Positions 23,201 through 35,500 of a DNA stretch of 64,000 nt are shown one piece after another; position 1 is the stretch's first letter, and each line of letters opens with the position of its first letter. The DNA comes from Mytilus galloprovincialis (lineage: Eukaryota; Mollusca; Bivalvia; Mytilida; Mytilidae): assembly GCF_965363235.1 (NCBI RefSeq), contig NC_134843.1, forward strand, positions 6,262,001-6,326,000. The letters run 5' to 3'. Both the position numbers and the translations under genes were made by a program. Under the pieces are notes generated by a model. It had not been told where the DNA came from and ran no database searches. It saw nothing but the letters and a program-made list of their open reading frames with translations.

Positions 23201-23447
23201 ACAAAAAAAAAAGTGATAAAAAAAAATCATCATTTTATGCAAATATTTTTGTAACGCAAGTACACTGCTCTTAACGGCTTTATGGATTCAAGATGGCTTA
23301 TGTTTTTAACAGTGTCTCGAAATATAAATAAAAATATTAAAAAAATTCAGCAAGGAATTTTAGTTAGAATGAAAATACTAATAACGTAAAACCTATACAG
23401 AGTTTATCTTTTTAGGTGAAACAGCAGAAACAGAGAAACCATTTTGA
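20211..23447 (+). CDS. CUB and LDLa domain single-pass membrane protein, six exons
   Basis: Exons: 20211-20283, 21067-21318, 21750-21908, 22222-22452, 22787-22852, 23416-23447 (TGA). All are GT-AG, the phases chain, and 813 nt give 270 residues. Residues 1-21 are a hydrophobic signal peptide, which supports this first ATG. Residues about 31-161 are a CUB domain with four cysteines (31, 60, 89, 115) and the typical DDYLTLYDG strand. Residues 164-196 are an LDL-receptor class A repeat with six cysteines, lacking the usual SDE calcium ligands (GFDHCGDRTPVC). Residues about 205-226 are a transmembrane helix followed by WRKKR, so the 44-residue tail is cytoplasmic. The domain order recalls Neto-type auxiliary proteins, but with only one CUB, so I give no name or ligand. 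A second donor four bases upstream of the exon-4 end would give a different short tail. Confidence 0.88.
20284..21066. other. Intron 1 of the CUB-LDLa gene
   Basis: The intron contains a short fragment (about 20495-20545) that I recognise as part of the long form of repeat B, and two repeat B pieces in inverted arrangement (20805-20990). No exon is seen. Confidence 0.65.
20805..20990. repeat. Two repeat B fragments arranged head to head
   Basis: The left part (about 20810-20905) is repeat B in reverse: TTCATTGTTGAAGGC, then GTGACCTATAGTGG. The right part (about 20910-20990) is repeat B forward: AGATGTAGTATGATTGCCAA, then GACACAGACATTAACAACA. The two meet near 20905, so the copy was either rearranged or formed by two insertions. 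Confidence 0.7.
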
Positions 23448-23993
23448 ACATTCTGTCGCTGGGGAATCATTCAAAGTTAAAATGAATGGCCAAGTGCATT
23501 AACAAAAACAATCATATTTGAGAAATATGAGAAAAATATCATGTCTATTTTTATAACTATTAGAGAAATTGTACATATATGGTTGAAAATATGAATCCTA
23601 GAAAATGCTACAATGTTGTTTGGCAGTATGAATATAGCTTCTTATACATTGTACCATCACGTAATGTCCTTTCCAATTTGGCTTATTTTGTCTTTCAGGC
23701 TTAGAAGGTGGGAACCTCAGACGCAAAGATTCGACTCAGGGGATTTTTTAAAAAGGATGCCATGCAATAGCATGTATAGATCTCAAAAACTTACATATAA
23801 AAATGATAAAAGTTAAGAAGAAAAAAAGTAATTAAATATTGCTATACATGTTGCAGCATTTTCTGACTATATGTAATATACTGTATATGTACCAAAGTGT
23901 TTATATTTTATTTGTGCTGAACTTACTTCGAACATTTGTATAGTTTGTATGTTTGTATGAAAGTGTGAGAAAACAGGAAATAATAATTAAAAT

Positions 23994-23999
23994 AATAAA
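23994..23999 (+). terminator. Candidate poly(A) signal of the CUB-LDLa gene
   Basis: AATAAA about 550 bases after the TGA is the first such hexamer in the presumed 3' UTR. It is plausible, but chance occurrence is likely in A-rich DNA. Confidence 0.35.
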
Positions 24000-24099
24000 A
24001 AATATTAACGTTTTCAGTTTCCAGATGTCTTTCTTAGTTTTGATTAATATTGTTTGGTCTATTCTTCTTTAAATATCAAACTATAAAAATCAAAATAAG

Positions 24100-24215
24100 A
24101 TGATTTGGTATGAAGATTGCCAGTGAGACAACTCTCCACTAGAAACCTAATGACACACAAGTTAACAACTATAGGTCATCATTAACTAGTCCGAGAGACG
24201 TGTTAAATGATAAGT
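24100..24215 (+). repeat. Repeat B-related copy, diverged
   Basis: GGTATGAAGATTGCCAGTGA, then GACAACTCTCCACTAGAAAC, then GTTAACAACTATAGGTCATC follow the repeat B order with substitutions. Confidence 0.6.
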
Positions 24216-24560
24216 GAATATAATCTTGCTTCAAACCACGTACAAAAAACGTTTCAAATAGTATCGTGTACTTGAGACAACTCTCACAATTGCGCCGATT
24301 TATGATAAAAATGTCGGACGGTCAATCATTTGATGTGTCATTACATTCACAGTACCTCTATTATTGACATTTGAAATATTCCTCTGAAGAATAATAAATG
24401 AGTACTTCTAAACTTCATTAGAAAACTCGTTATTGATACAGAAACCCAATGGCATAAACAATAACAAAAACAATCATTTATAAAAGTCAGCATTTATTTT
24501 TTTCAATAATAAACAAGTTTATGTAAATATATGGTAAGCCCTTATTGATTTAGATTGCGT

Positions 24561-24605
24561 AACGTCTAGTAGAAAACATTGGAAGAATGTTCAGGACGAG
24601 AACAA
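24561..24605 (+). repeat. Short repeat I copy (GTCCAGTGGAAAATATTTCA type)
   Basis: AACGTCTAGTAGAAAACATT then TGTTCAGGACGA matches 46680-46725 and, inverted, 38935-38990 and part of 38455-38505. This motif is widespread in mollusc DNA. Its class is unknown to me; it may be the tail of a SINE or LINE. Confidence 0.5.
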
Positions 24606-24623
24606 ATTCACAGTTACTGTTTA

Positions 24624-24901
24624 GGGAGCTACCATTTGATTTTTATGGGGGGGCTAGGATGAAATTTGAAAAAAATAGGCAGGACAGGAGTTTTGAGTAA
24701 AACAAATGGCAGGATGAGACACTTGCAAAAAAAAAAGTCAGGACGACAATTTAGGTAAAAAAAAGTCAGGATAAACTAAAAAAAAAAGGCAGGACCGAAC
24801 AGAGTGAAAAATAAAAAGGCAGGACAGAGATTACAAAAAAATGCAGGACAAAATTTTTCATCTTAGCCCCCCCCCCCCATAAAAATCAAATGGTAGCTCC
24901 C
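24624..24901. mobile_element. PIF/Harbinger-like MITE with poly-G/poly-C ends
   Basis: The terminal inverted repeats begin GGGAGCTACCATTTGATTTT and run about 40 bp, through TATGGGGGG and CTAGGATGAAA or CTAAGATGAAA. The target duplication is TTA (24621-24623 and 24902-24904). GGG ends with a TWA duplication fit PIF/Harbinger. Between the ends are about seven loosely spaced copies of a GGCAGGAC-type word separated by A-rich spacers. The right end has 12 consecutive C (24867-24878). No coding capacity is seen. Confidence 0.75.
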
Positions 24902-25250
24902 TTATACAATAGGTATGTCCTATAAAAGGGATCAACCGGGATTGAGGACAGGACACTTTCACTGAATAGTCGACGTAAATTAAAAGCAATATAATCATGT
25001 TTAGAGTACCGTTATACACCACTAAAATATGGCAAAATATTTGTAAAAGTAAACCATTATAGATCAAAGTACGGCCTTCAAAACTTTTTTTAAGTTCAGA
25101 ATACACAGAACAAAAACAAGCATAGTTTAGAATCATTGTCTACGCAATTGGTGAATGTATGGCGTAATAATGTGTCATGTATTGACGACAACAAACTGGG
25201 TACTGAATAATTTCTTATCATAGTTTGATTACATATATGGCTGCAAACAA

Positions 25251-25335
25251 GCGTCACTGATGAGTCTTTTGTAGACGAAACGCGCGTCTGGCGCAAATAT
25301 AAAATTTCAATCCTGGTATCTATGATGAGTTTATT
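25251..25335 (+). repeat. Interspersed repeat A, 5'-truncated copy
   Basis: It starts abruptly at GCGTCACTGATGAGTCTTTT and continues through TAGACGAAACGCGCGTCTGG to ATCCTGGTATCTATGATGAG. Compared with the 55612-55775 copy, the first 75 or so bases are missing, as in 5'-truncated retroposons. Confidence 0.75.
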
Positions 25336-25539
25336 CAGTTAATAAAGTTTATAAAAGAATGTGCAGTTACATAAATTTACTAAATTTGTTATATAGCATG
25401 AAGCGAGTACGGTGAACCCAGAGCTTTTTTTCGAACGATACTTTAAATACTATCCTTTATATGCCTGAAAAAAGAAGATGTTGAATATTGCCAAAATAAG
25501 ACACTTATTTTGTGCTTCTTCGTTACATTTGTTGTTTTT

Positions 25540-25865
25540 ACAGTGATTAAGATGATAACACAATGTTGACTGCTGTACCCCTATTTTTGACATTTTTACC
25601 TATTGTGTCTGTTTGTTTTGTTCACGATGCGTGACAATATAATGGAATTTGATGCGACTGTCATACAAGTGAGAGGTTTAGCTAGCTATAAAACCAGGTT
25701 CAATCCACCATTTTCTACATTTGAAAATGCCTGTACCAAGTCAGGAATATGACAGTTCTTGTCCATTCGTTTTTGATGCGTTTTGTTATTTGATTTTGCC
25801 ATATGATTATGGACTTTCCGAATTGATTTTCCTCTGAGTTCAGTATTTTTGTGATTTTACTTTTT
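25540..25865 (+). repeat. Interspersed repeat F, first copy
   Basis: Direct match to 58455-58770: GGAATTTGATGCGACTGTCA, then GAGAGGTTTAGC, then TGTACCAAGTCAGGAATATG, and ending CAGTATTTTTGTGATTTTAC. I know this as a common mussel repeat. It has no long reading frame and no visible terminal inverted repeats. Confidence 0.8.
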
Positions 25866-26358
25866 ATCCACCAGAGACCAAAGAACGAGGATGTTAACAG
25901 GGGTGTACTGTACGACATTCGACCATTTAGTGTTCTGTCCATTCATATACTGGTTCTTTCCGTGTATACTATCCTACAAATTATAATTTTGCACATATAT
26001 AATCCTACAAAATCTGTAGCTTCAAAAGGCACGGTGATTATTACTTCCATTCATGTGCAATAAATAAACAACACCTCCTGCATTAACTAATGACTTGTAC
26101 TGTGCATCCACAGAACTACAAGATACTACAATTTTAGACCAAATAAAGCGCTTAACAAACCTCCTTAAATGAATTGAACGTACGGCCCTTTGACTCTATT
26201 ATGACGAATAAAATTGAGAAAGGAAATGGGGAATGTCGCTTTGTGTCAATATGCAAGTTAAAACATCAAATGAAATTGCATGCTCTAATAATAAGTTATA
26301 TATAACGTGGCTGTTCATAATGGTATCAATTGTGTAACAAGCACGTTTCTCTTCATTT

Positions 26359-26414
26359 GAATATACCATGGAAGTAATATTTAATATTTAAATATTACTT
26401 CCATGAATATACCA
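26359..26414. repeat. Perfect 39-bp palindrome flanked by a 10-bp direct repeat
   Basis: Positions 26367-26405 form two perfect 18-base arms (left arm CATGGAAGTAATATTTAA) around the loop TAT. The palindrome is overlapped at each edge by the direct repeat GAATATACCA (26359-26368 and 26405-26414). A perfect hairpin with duplicated flanks may be a tiny hairpin-type insertion or a repair product. Confidence 0.8.
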
Positions 26415-26834
26415 AATAAAATTGCATGAACGGTATAACGTATCAGAGATAACAACAGATTTACCAAACATGGACAGTAGAAAAATAGATTCTACTACTG
26501 CATCAAATGTCCAAATATACTTTCCCATTCAAGACAATTTAAAACGCGAGCTTGTCGAGAGTAGCAGTATCTGTATTTCTTTAAAATAACATCAGATATG
26601 GTCGCCTTTTTCGTGACATCACCATAGAAAAATGTTGAAGAAGGTAATAATATTTGACCAACAAAGAACTTAGAACATTCAAACCACACGTTGTTAATTA
26701 ATACGAAAAGTACTCACTGTTGCCTTTTGAGTCTTATTCGGAAAGCCGACATCCATTTTCTCTTGATACTGCTTTGTTAAAACTAACGCAAAATGGAATA
26801 AATTGCAAAATGGGAGAACGGTTCAGTAAATAAA

Positions 26835-27065
26835 CGGATGCAACATGTGGAGCAGGATATACTTACCCTTCCAGAGCACATGAGATCGCCCCCAGTTTTT
26901 GGTGGGGTTCTTGTTGCCTATATATAGTCTTTAGTTTTCTATGTTGTGTCTTGTGTAATATTATTTGTCTGTTTGTCTGTTTCTTTTTTAGCCATGGCGT
27001 TGTCAGTTTTTTTTTATCTATGAGTTTGACTGTCCCTCTTGTATCTTTCGCCCCTCTTTTAAGAA
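26835..27065 (+). repeat. Interspersed repeat E, first copy
   Basis: It reads from CAACATGTGGAGCAGGATAT through CCCCCAGTTTTTGGTGGGG, TTTAGTTTTCTATGTTGTGT and AGCCATGGCGTTGTCAG to GAGTTTGACTGTCCCTCTTG. The second half occurs inverted at 28903-29063. It is an abundant mussel family of unknown class. Confidence 0.8.
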
Positions 27066-28603
27066 AGAACAAATCTCAGAACGAAGTCAGTTTTCAATAG
27101 ACATACATGTGTAGACTTATTCCTTGTCCTTTATCTGGTTTGTTCTGAGATGCCCGTATGTTGCAAGGGAGAGGAACAGCCTACACAAATATGCTAACAT
27201 TATAACCGATGCAGTTGTTGATTCAAACATTAATTTTCCACAACTTTATGTGATAATTTCACAATTTGAGAATTTCTTACATTTTAATTTGTATTTAAGA
27301 TCGACATAATTTGTTACCTTGGTATTTCAAGTGCACTCTTTCATACGGAGATTTATCGCGTCACGCTCACCAGAGCAGATATAAGTGTTGTCGACCGCTC
27401 TCTAAATTCAAAATTATGCAAAATCGTAGGTTTTATAAACATCTTTTTTTTCCACTTTTTATATCAAATTTCCTTTCAACAGATACAAGTGTTTACGGTT
27501 TTATGCTTTTTCTTTGTATAGTGTTTGCCTGACTGAAAACTGTGACAATGTTGAATGTTGTAATAAAAACATCATCCCCAACAAAATCAGTATTTGTTCT
27601 CCTTCAAATAAACACTGAAGCAAACATTAAACATTAAGGATAATATTAATCTTGCTAGAACGTTACTCTTTTGGTAAGTAATTATAAAAATAGAGTTTAC
27701 ATTAAATGTATCCCACTGTACAGTGAATTGTATGGAACCTATTCATTTTGACTTTATGGGGAACTTATTGGCAATGTTTATGAGAGGATGGAAATTAAAA
27801 GAATTGAAAAAAATCTTCAATCCTATCAAAATCGTGTTAATTTATTGATAAATGAATAGGATGATATCTGTACAATTGCATGGAAGTGCAGACAATGTAT
27901 TTACTTTGACTTTTATAAAAAAAAAATCGTCATTATTTTCCATTTTGGGAATGAGGTGCCTCGTGTATATATAAATATAATTCGTCTAATAACAGTCCAA
28001 CACTATTAGATCTGTAAATTTGCGGAGGCAAATTATATATATTATATATGTTTTCGGTTGGTTTGTTTTTTTACGATTAAGGGGTTTATAATCGTTGCTG
28101 ATGAAGATTAATTCCAGAGTATCGTTTCGTAAGTGTCAAGTTAGGTATTTTAGATTTATGGAGTTTTGGAGGGTTTTTTTTAATGATGGTTCTATATACT
28201 AGGTCTAAAAGTTTACTCTTTTCTGAAGTGATTAGTAAGGCTTAGTACCAAAATTAGAAGTTTTCGTTTGTTTCTTGACAATCTCTTCTGATGATCCATT
28301 ACCAAACACAGCCGGTTCCATTACTAACGATTTTAAGAGAGAGAAAAGATAAGCAATGATAAAAAAAAATCATACAAAAATAAATAAACCGTTTATAAAT
28401 TAAACCAATGAACATAATGAATAGAGTATTCAAATGAACATTTTTGAATGTACATATATGACGCAATATCAAGTTATTTCAATTATACACGAACATATAT
28501 TTTTGTTATTTCCCTCCAGGAGATAGCAATAGACACCTTGTATATCAGTGAAATCTGTCATCTCTAGAAATCGATCACACTCGACAGTATATACATATAT
28601 ATG

Positions 28604-29862
28604 TAGGACTTTAAAGTGCGATAGGGATGCTAAAGTACGATGGTCACGCTAAAGTGCGATGGTCTACGCTAAAGTACGATGCCTACACACGCTAAAGTGC
28701 GATGGTCTACGCTAAAGTACGATGCCTACACACGCTAAAGTGCGATGGTCCGCGAAAGTATAGACGTAATAAACGTACTATGGATTATGACGTGAACAGT
28801 CTTTTATACAAACAAAAATTGAACATGCCGAAAGATTAATGTAGACTATTTGATTAACAACTTTAAAGTAAATGTCCATGACTTACTCAGTTTAAACATG
28901 ATAAAAGAGGGACGAAAGATACCAAAGGGACAGTCAAACTCACAAATCCAAAACAAACTGACAACGCCATGGCTAAAAATGAAAAAGACAAACAGAAAAA
29001 CAGAAAAACAATAGTACACATGACACAACATAGAAAACTAAAAAATAAAAAACACGAACCCCATAACTGTGTTTTGTCGGCTGAAGCAAATGTGGGTTGT
29101 TTTCGGTGCTAGAAGAAGGACTTTTATCCTGCAGTCGACCATCTTTCTATACAAATACGAAAGTATACGCATAAATATCCTTTATCCTGTTTCTATTTGA
29201 AGCTAACGGATACATTGAAATCATTGTTTATGTTGCAGTTTACTTTGCCGTCCCCGTTCAAATATTGATTTTAATGAAAAGTAAAGTCGGTAACAGGTAC
29301 GTCATGTTTCCATGCGTTAATCATAAATTGTCTGCTGAAAAATTAGAACGAATTTTGTATTTGTAATTTACAATGACGACTTTGAGAGGAGATGTTCACA
29401 TTAGTGATATACTGTGTGAACGGCAAGCTACACCAATTATCCAAATATGTGATACCGGCCTGAATTTAAAAAAACATATACAGGATACATGTATATAGAT
29501 TTTTGTCACACCTAAATTACTATGTTAGCAATTATTACGTGGTCATTCTTCTTAATTTAAAACAATGATCACTTTTAAGACTACCGGTAATTATAAAGCC
29601 TATCAAATATGTCATAAAACCTTGTACTAGCTTTCGCAAAAAGACTATTTTTTAAATCCGTGTTCTTTAATACTTTAAGCCCTTTTTTAACATTACACTT
29701 TTAGTCCATCGCACTTTAGCGTGATTAACCATCGTATTTTAGCGAACAAACAGCCATCGCACTTTAGCGTGATACACCATCGTACTTTAGCGTAGACCAT
29801 CGCACTTTAGCGTGACCATCGCACTTTAGAGTACCATCGCACTTTAGAGTCCTACATATATA
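28604..29862. mobile_element. Foldback-type element with inverted arrays of a CGCTAAAGTGCGATGG unit
   Basis: The left end reads TATATGTAGGACTTTAAAGT and the right end is its inverted counterpart (ACTTTAGAGTCCTACATATA). The left arm (28609-28760) has seven units of (C)GCTAAAGTxCGATG, alternating GTGCGAT and GTACGAT. The right arm (29704-29850) has seven units inverted, CATCGCACTTTAGCG or CATCGTACTTTAGCG. The 940-bp centre carries a repeat E copy and no gene. Boundaries are uncertain because the flanks are TA-rich. Confidence 0.7.
28903..29063 (-). repeat. Interspersed repeat E, partial inverted copy
   Basis: Minus-strand reading matches the second half of the copy at 26835-27065, including AGCCATGGCGTTGTCAG and TTTGACTGTCCCTTTGGTAT. 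It lies inside the foldback-type element 28604-29862, so it entered after that element formed or was carried by it. Confidence 0.75.
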
Positions 29863-31317
29863 TACATTGTTGCATCTGTAAGGAAATGTGAATTATATAA
29901 TAATATTAAATGCACGTATTTAGCTTTTGTATTAGGTCCTAGGTTTTTATAATTCTAATCATGATCTCCTTTATAAAGTTAAATCAGAGTTAAGATTCGC
30001 AATTATAGTCTCAATGTGACTAGCGATACATTTCAATTAAATAAATACATGCAGAATGTAACATCTTTTTTTTCTTGTTTGTCAATCTTATTAAAATATA
30101 GATTTTGATGTCGTTATCCTTATATATACGAACATGCGAGATAAGATGGATCAGAATTGTAATCAGATTGCTTTCTGAAGTACTGCTAGTGTTGTGATTA
30201 CTAGGTACAAATGTAATAATTCTCCTCAAGTGTGGAATGTTCAACAATGACCTCAAAAGGGAGTTAGGGCGACAAAGGTATAGTCTCGAATATCGAATGT
30301 GTGGGTGGAATATATAGTCTGGGTGGTAAAACTCTTAGACTGAGCACCTGCAAGCTAAAACTTTCACAAGTTGGCTCAACTCCAGCCATTATTGACAAAC
30401 TTCTGAAACAGATGGGGATTATGTAAAATTATCTAAGAAATCGTGTTTATATGGTGTAGTCTTACGAGTACCGAATTCCCGAGGTATGTGCATTTAATAA
30501 AAAAAAATATCAAAGTCAAAAGATAATTGAATGACAATGCAAATACAAATAAAAAAACACCAGGCATATATTTTTTGCGTCTTGTCAACAACAAGACTAA
30601 TCATTAGACTCGAATGAAAAAAAAGATGAACGGAAAATAAGCGGAAGAGCACTGAGTTCCCCAAAACTTTTACATATTATATAATCAGTTTAAGTGATCT
30701 CGATCAAACCAGTTTCTATCAGATAACCTTGGGTTATGGCCCTATTTGGTTGAATGGACTTTAATTTCTTTTTATGTTTTTGAAAATTTGAATATTTGGT
30801 AGCTTTTAAATTCAAATCTATTTTTTTAAGTTACATAAATTAACTTAAGGAGGTCACTAAATTATTCAAGTATTACTGCAATACAACATGAAGTGACAAC
30901 AATTCTTCCTTTTGACTAAAAATAACTGAGCAAAACATATGAAAACAATTCAAGTATAACTACTGCAGAATTAACGGCATATAATCAGAAACAAGTGTTA
31001 AAGAATTGCATTTATAGTGATGCAAATTCCTATGAATAAGAAATAGATCAAGTTATTGAAAATAAGACAATTGTTATGTAAAAACTGTTCACCGTATTCC
31101 AACAAACACATCATGCTAAATTGTTTTATTTCCTTGAATTGCATACAGTCGTTTAGGTATTCAGCTTCATAAGTTTGGAATGATATACATGCAAATCAAA
31201 ATCTACCATTAAAGAGGCAATTTTATCTACTTTAAAAAAAAAGAGCTCTGAAATGCGAAAACAGCATATGATAATGTGAGATTTTAAACGCTACCATAGA
31301 CATAATTATATACATAT

Positions 31318-31452
31318 ATATAGCTTGCTGTTCGGTGTGAGCAAAGGCTCCGTGTTGAAGACTGTACCTTGACCTATAACGGTTTACATTTATAAATTGT
31401 GACTTAGATGGAGAGTTGTTTCATTGGCACTCGTATCACATCTTCCTATATC
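31318..31452 (-). repeat. Repeat B, CCATCCAAAT subfamily, reverse copy
   Basis: It ends (in its own sense) with GCTCACACCGAACAGCAAGC and begins GATGTGATACGAGTGCCAAT, as in 41318-41508 and 59441-59628, with minor changes. Confidence 0.75.
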
Positions 31453-32149
31453 TATATACGTCTCTGAAGCTCCATTATGTATTCTTATGTGATATTTATG
31501 CGCATAATTCTACATCTGGTATCCTGAGTTTGATCATCCTAAGTCCAATTCACATTCACATAATTGCACGTTTATTTTTTTTTTATATACATGTAAATGT
31601 AACAATACATATTGATGCAAAATGTAAAATAATGAGTGTAAAATTGAGGCTGAACCCCTTGATACAGAAGTTTAATTGCACATATGCAATTGACTCTGTC
31701 TGTTATTTGTCCATACGATTACAAAATATAAAAACACTATTCTGTAACCCAATGAAGAAAAAACGACGATATATATATAGAGTTGTGATCCGTCTTTCTG
31801 TCCGTCTGATCTGTCCTTCAGTCATAGTCTCAGGAGGTTATTCGAATAATGGTCACATATCAGAAAAATATTCTGTTTCCCATGTTGATCCCATCACGTC
31901 TAAGGCCAAACAGGCCGAACACTAACACATAGAAGGATAAACCGGATATACAATCTAGAACATGACAGGGGATTGAAACCACACCTAAACAAACTATTTT
32001 CATAACCTGTTATGGGATTTTAGCTATGCATAAACGCACAGATAAGTCTAGCCCCTTTTCAACTGATTTTTACGACCTTTTCTATTTTCACCAACTATCC
32101 CAGGTAATAAGGGAGAGATCAGCGCCCAGATACATATTTAACGCAGCCT

Positions 32150-32512
32150 CATCAACTATTTGCCTTTGCGGTCTGTCAAAGTTATTTTTCGTTTATACAT
32201 CGGTTTTAGCATAAATCAGGCCGTTGGTTTCCTCTTTTGAATCATTATATACACTGTGTCACTTTGGGAACTTTACGCCTTATATGTCAGTGACAAACTT
32301 ATTTTTTACATAAATAAGGCCGTTAGTTTTCTCGTTTCAATTGTTTTACATTGTCTTATCGGGGCCTATTATAGCTGACTATGCGGTATGGGCTTTGCTC
32401 ATTGTTGAAAGTCGTACGGTGACCTATAGTTGTTAATGTCTGTGTCATTTTGGTCTTTTGTGGATAGTTGTCTCATTGGCAATCATACCACATCTTCTTT
32501 TTTATATCCAAG
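32150..32512 (-). repeat. Repeat B, long-form reverse copy
   Basis: Minus-strand reading: GATGTGGTATGATTGCCAAT, GACACAGACATTAACAACTA, CCCATACCGCATAGTCAGCT, AAAACTAACGGCCTTATTTA. It then continues into a less conserved segment related to a part seen near 20495-20545. It is the fullest copy of this subfamily in the window. Confidence 0.8.
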
Positions 32513-35500
32513 ACATTTTTGATACAATCATCAGAAGTCGGATTTAGTTTCTTCCAATAAGAGAACCAGTAATGCTTAAATTTAAAGATACCGAAAGTCC
32601 TCTTTTTAAAACATAGTTCATCCGAAGCGCTGTACCGATCTTAGAACAAAAACAAATCTTAGAACCCATATAGCACACTTGCATTTATATAAGATATGAA
32701 ATAGCATTTTCGGTATGTGTATATTAAAAGTATTCGATCTCATCATATTTGATAGCTATAGTCAATACATCTTTTGTGCGAGATAAACCTAACTATAAGT
32801 AACACGTGTCGTATTGAACATAATTCTTCATTTGGAATAACACCCTTAGCAATTATAAAGTTTAATCCAAGGAAAATACTAGTTCTTTTTATGACTAATA
32901 TGTTTATGACACAAAACCATGTGAACACTTTGCATATTTGCATTTAAATAGATATGCAACTTTTTAACAAATGAACCGAGGTTCAGGTAGAATGCTAATA
33001 AAATGTTGTTTTTTTTTTGTTTTTTCTTAACGTTTTCAACGCATTTAACTAAGCTTTTAAATTAAAAAAAAAAAAAAAAACACCACGTATTCCAGTCAAG
33101 TAATTCAGGGTACACGAGGACTCAGTTTGATCTATTGAAATGAATTTTATCATTGTAAAATCGGGGTCGCTGTCTATTAATATCCTTTTAGTGCATTTGA
33201 GCAAACATGTAGCTACACCAACGTTGAAAAAGACAAAAATCTATGCGAATAAATTATTATGGACCACATATAATATGATTACTTGATTGGTGTTTACTTA
33301 ATGTCTGATGATAGCTACTTTACTTGAATTGTTAATTGTTAAGAAAGATGAATAGAAGAACTGCGTCCTAGGCAAAATTAGTACACTATATAAACCCTAC
33401 TCATTTGAACGAAATTAACTAATATGGATCGGTATAAAATTATGGTTTTGATATCCAACAGTCATATTCATTTTGATCAATTGCTAATAACAAATCATTT
33501 ATAAATCAAGATAACTTTAAAAATCTAATATGCAGCTGATAAAATTTGCAAAAAGACTCGAAAGACAAAATATAGTTGATAATAGTTTTACTCTATTATA
33601 TAATATGTATACTCCAATAATATTAGTACAACCTTTGACGCCTATCCCTGGCATTGAGTCAGGAGTTAATTGGATAACAACAATTAAGGTAAATGATGGT
33701 AATTCGAGATAATACAAATTATATATTCATCTATTTGTAACCTGAAGTTCGAAATTATTTGTTAATCAGCTAAATTGAAAACACAATGCATACAACTTCT
33801 ATTGCATGCAATTGGGATTAGAGAAATAATGGAAGCTATTTACATTCTACAACAAAGATCGATCTTAGTGTCATGCTGTTTGTAAATTTCTATACCTTAT
33901 AGGTTTTATTTGACAAATATAGAGCATGTTTATAGACAATTCGTTGTTAACATGTTTTATTCTAAATGAATGAGCAAAATTTGACAATGGAGAACACAGT
34001 CATATAGTACTACACACCATTAAACTGTTATTACATTAATTGGATTTAAGTTAATTATTTCTTCTGTGTGTGCTAAGACAAAGGAAACTAAACAAAATGG
34101 GATTACTTATGAGGAAACGAAAAAAAGGTAAATGCTGTTTAATAAAATATATGGAAAATAAAGTACAAGTGAATGGCTGTATTAATCCCATAGTAAATAT
34201 ATGGGGATTTTTATGAACATATCGGAATGCTGTAAAAGGTGTTTTTTCATGTTCCGGCATTTTTACCTTGTGTTTGTATTTGTTTTGTTTTCGTAAGGAC
34301 GGATCGAAATTCCTTCTTGGGAGAATGATATTGCGAATTTGTTATTTCAGAATCGAACTGTTGGTCTCTTCAGTCTTGTGACGCAGTTTTAGCTTTCCCG
34401 TAAATGACGTCTTGACCAAATGAAGAGTGCATTACATTGACCAATAATGATTTAATGCATTAGAAAATATCAGTATTATTTCTAAGCATACACGATTGTA
34501 AGAGGTCGATCTATTCTATGGCACTGGGGATACATTTGTACGTCTAATATGAAACAAGAACCCAAAAGAGATAAATGAATATATATAATTATACTGGTAT
34601 ATTTCAAAACTAATGCAACGCAAAGAAATGTGGGTTTTGGTTTAAAAGTCCGAAGAACATTATCTGCCTGAAGTCCGAAGAACATTATCTGAAATACGAA
34701 ATTCAATCTGAACTAGGGTACAGGGAAGGCTTAAAAATGTATTGCTACAATTTTGGGATTTGTTTGAAACTGCATGTCTTTTTAGTGTCTTTGTTGAGAT
34801 TGGTCTATCAGCAGTATAAATTTTGTCACATGAACGCATCGTAACACTTCACGTTTCTTCAAACATGACATTGCAATAAAATTACGCTTGTAAATAAAAA
34901 CGCACCATTGCAGTCTTGGAGCTATTGAAATCGTTAAATGGACTTTTTTTTCTCGAATGGTTATCACTTCAACGGTTTTATCTTTTACAATTAAGGCAAG
35001 CTGAATAACACTGTCTTGTTTAATTTGAAACAAATTGTATCATTTCCAGAATCAATAAATACCTCATTCCCACTTCACACATTTTGTCTCCAATTTATTT
35101 CGTTGCATGTCCAATTAATTTTAAATCAGTGGTTTTTTTTCATAAAGTAGTTTTACGGTGCGTTTTGTTTTATTACTTTTAACATTAAAAAATGTAGCAT
35201 AGCAGTTTATATGCAGCATTTATCTCAAATAATGAAACCAGTAATTCTGAAATGAACGAATTATTATTAGAAGAAAAAAATAAGAAAATTCACGTTCCGA
35301 AATTAACATTTATAATTACATGACAAGTAAACCTTTTTTCAGATAAGAATAACTCCAATGTCAACTAAATTTGAATAACTTAACGCCTTGGTCGGTCAGT
35401 GTGATCAAATTAGCGACTGAGATATTTGGGTTAATCGAGGCGCAATTTGAAGCGTAAAAAAGCATCATTATAAGAAGATCATATTTCTCAAACGTGATTA

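Noticed and set aside
23613-23816. 67-residue frame after the CUB-LDLa stop codon
   Set aside because: Lies in the presumed 3' UTR, lacks splice context and has no recognisable feature.
31416-31925. 169-residue open frame on the plus strand
   Set aside because: Its start lies in a reverse copy of repeat B and its composition (many I, Y, F, H, S) is that of translated AT-rich DNA. No domain, signal or splice context supports it.
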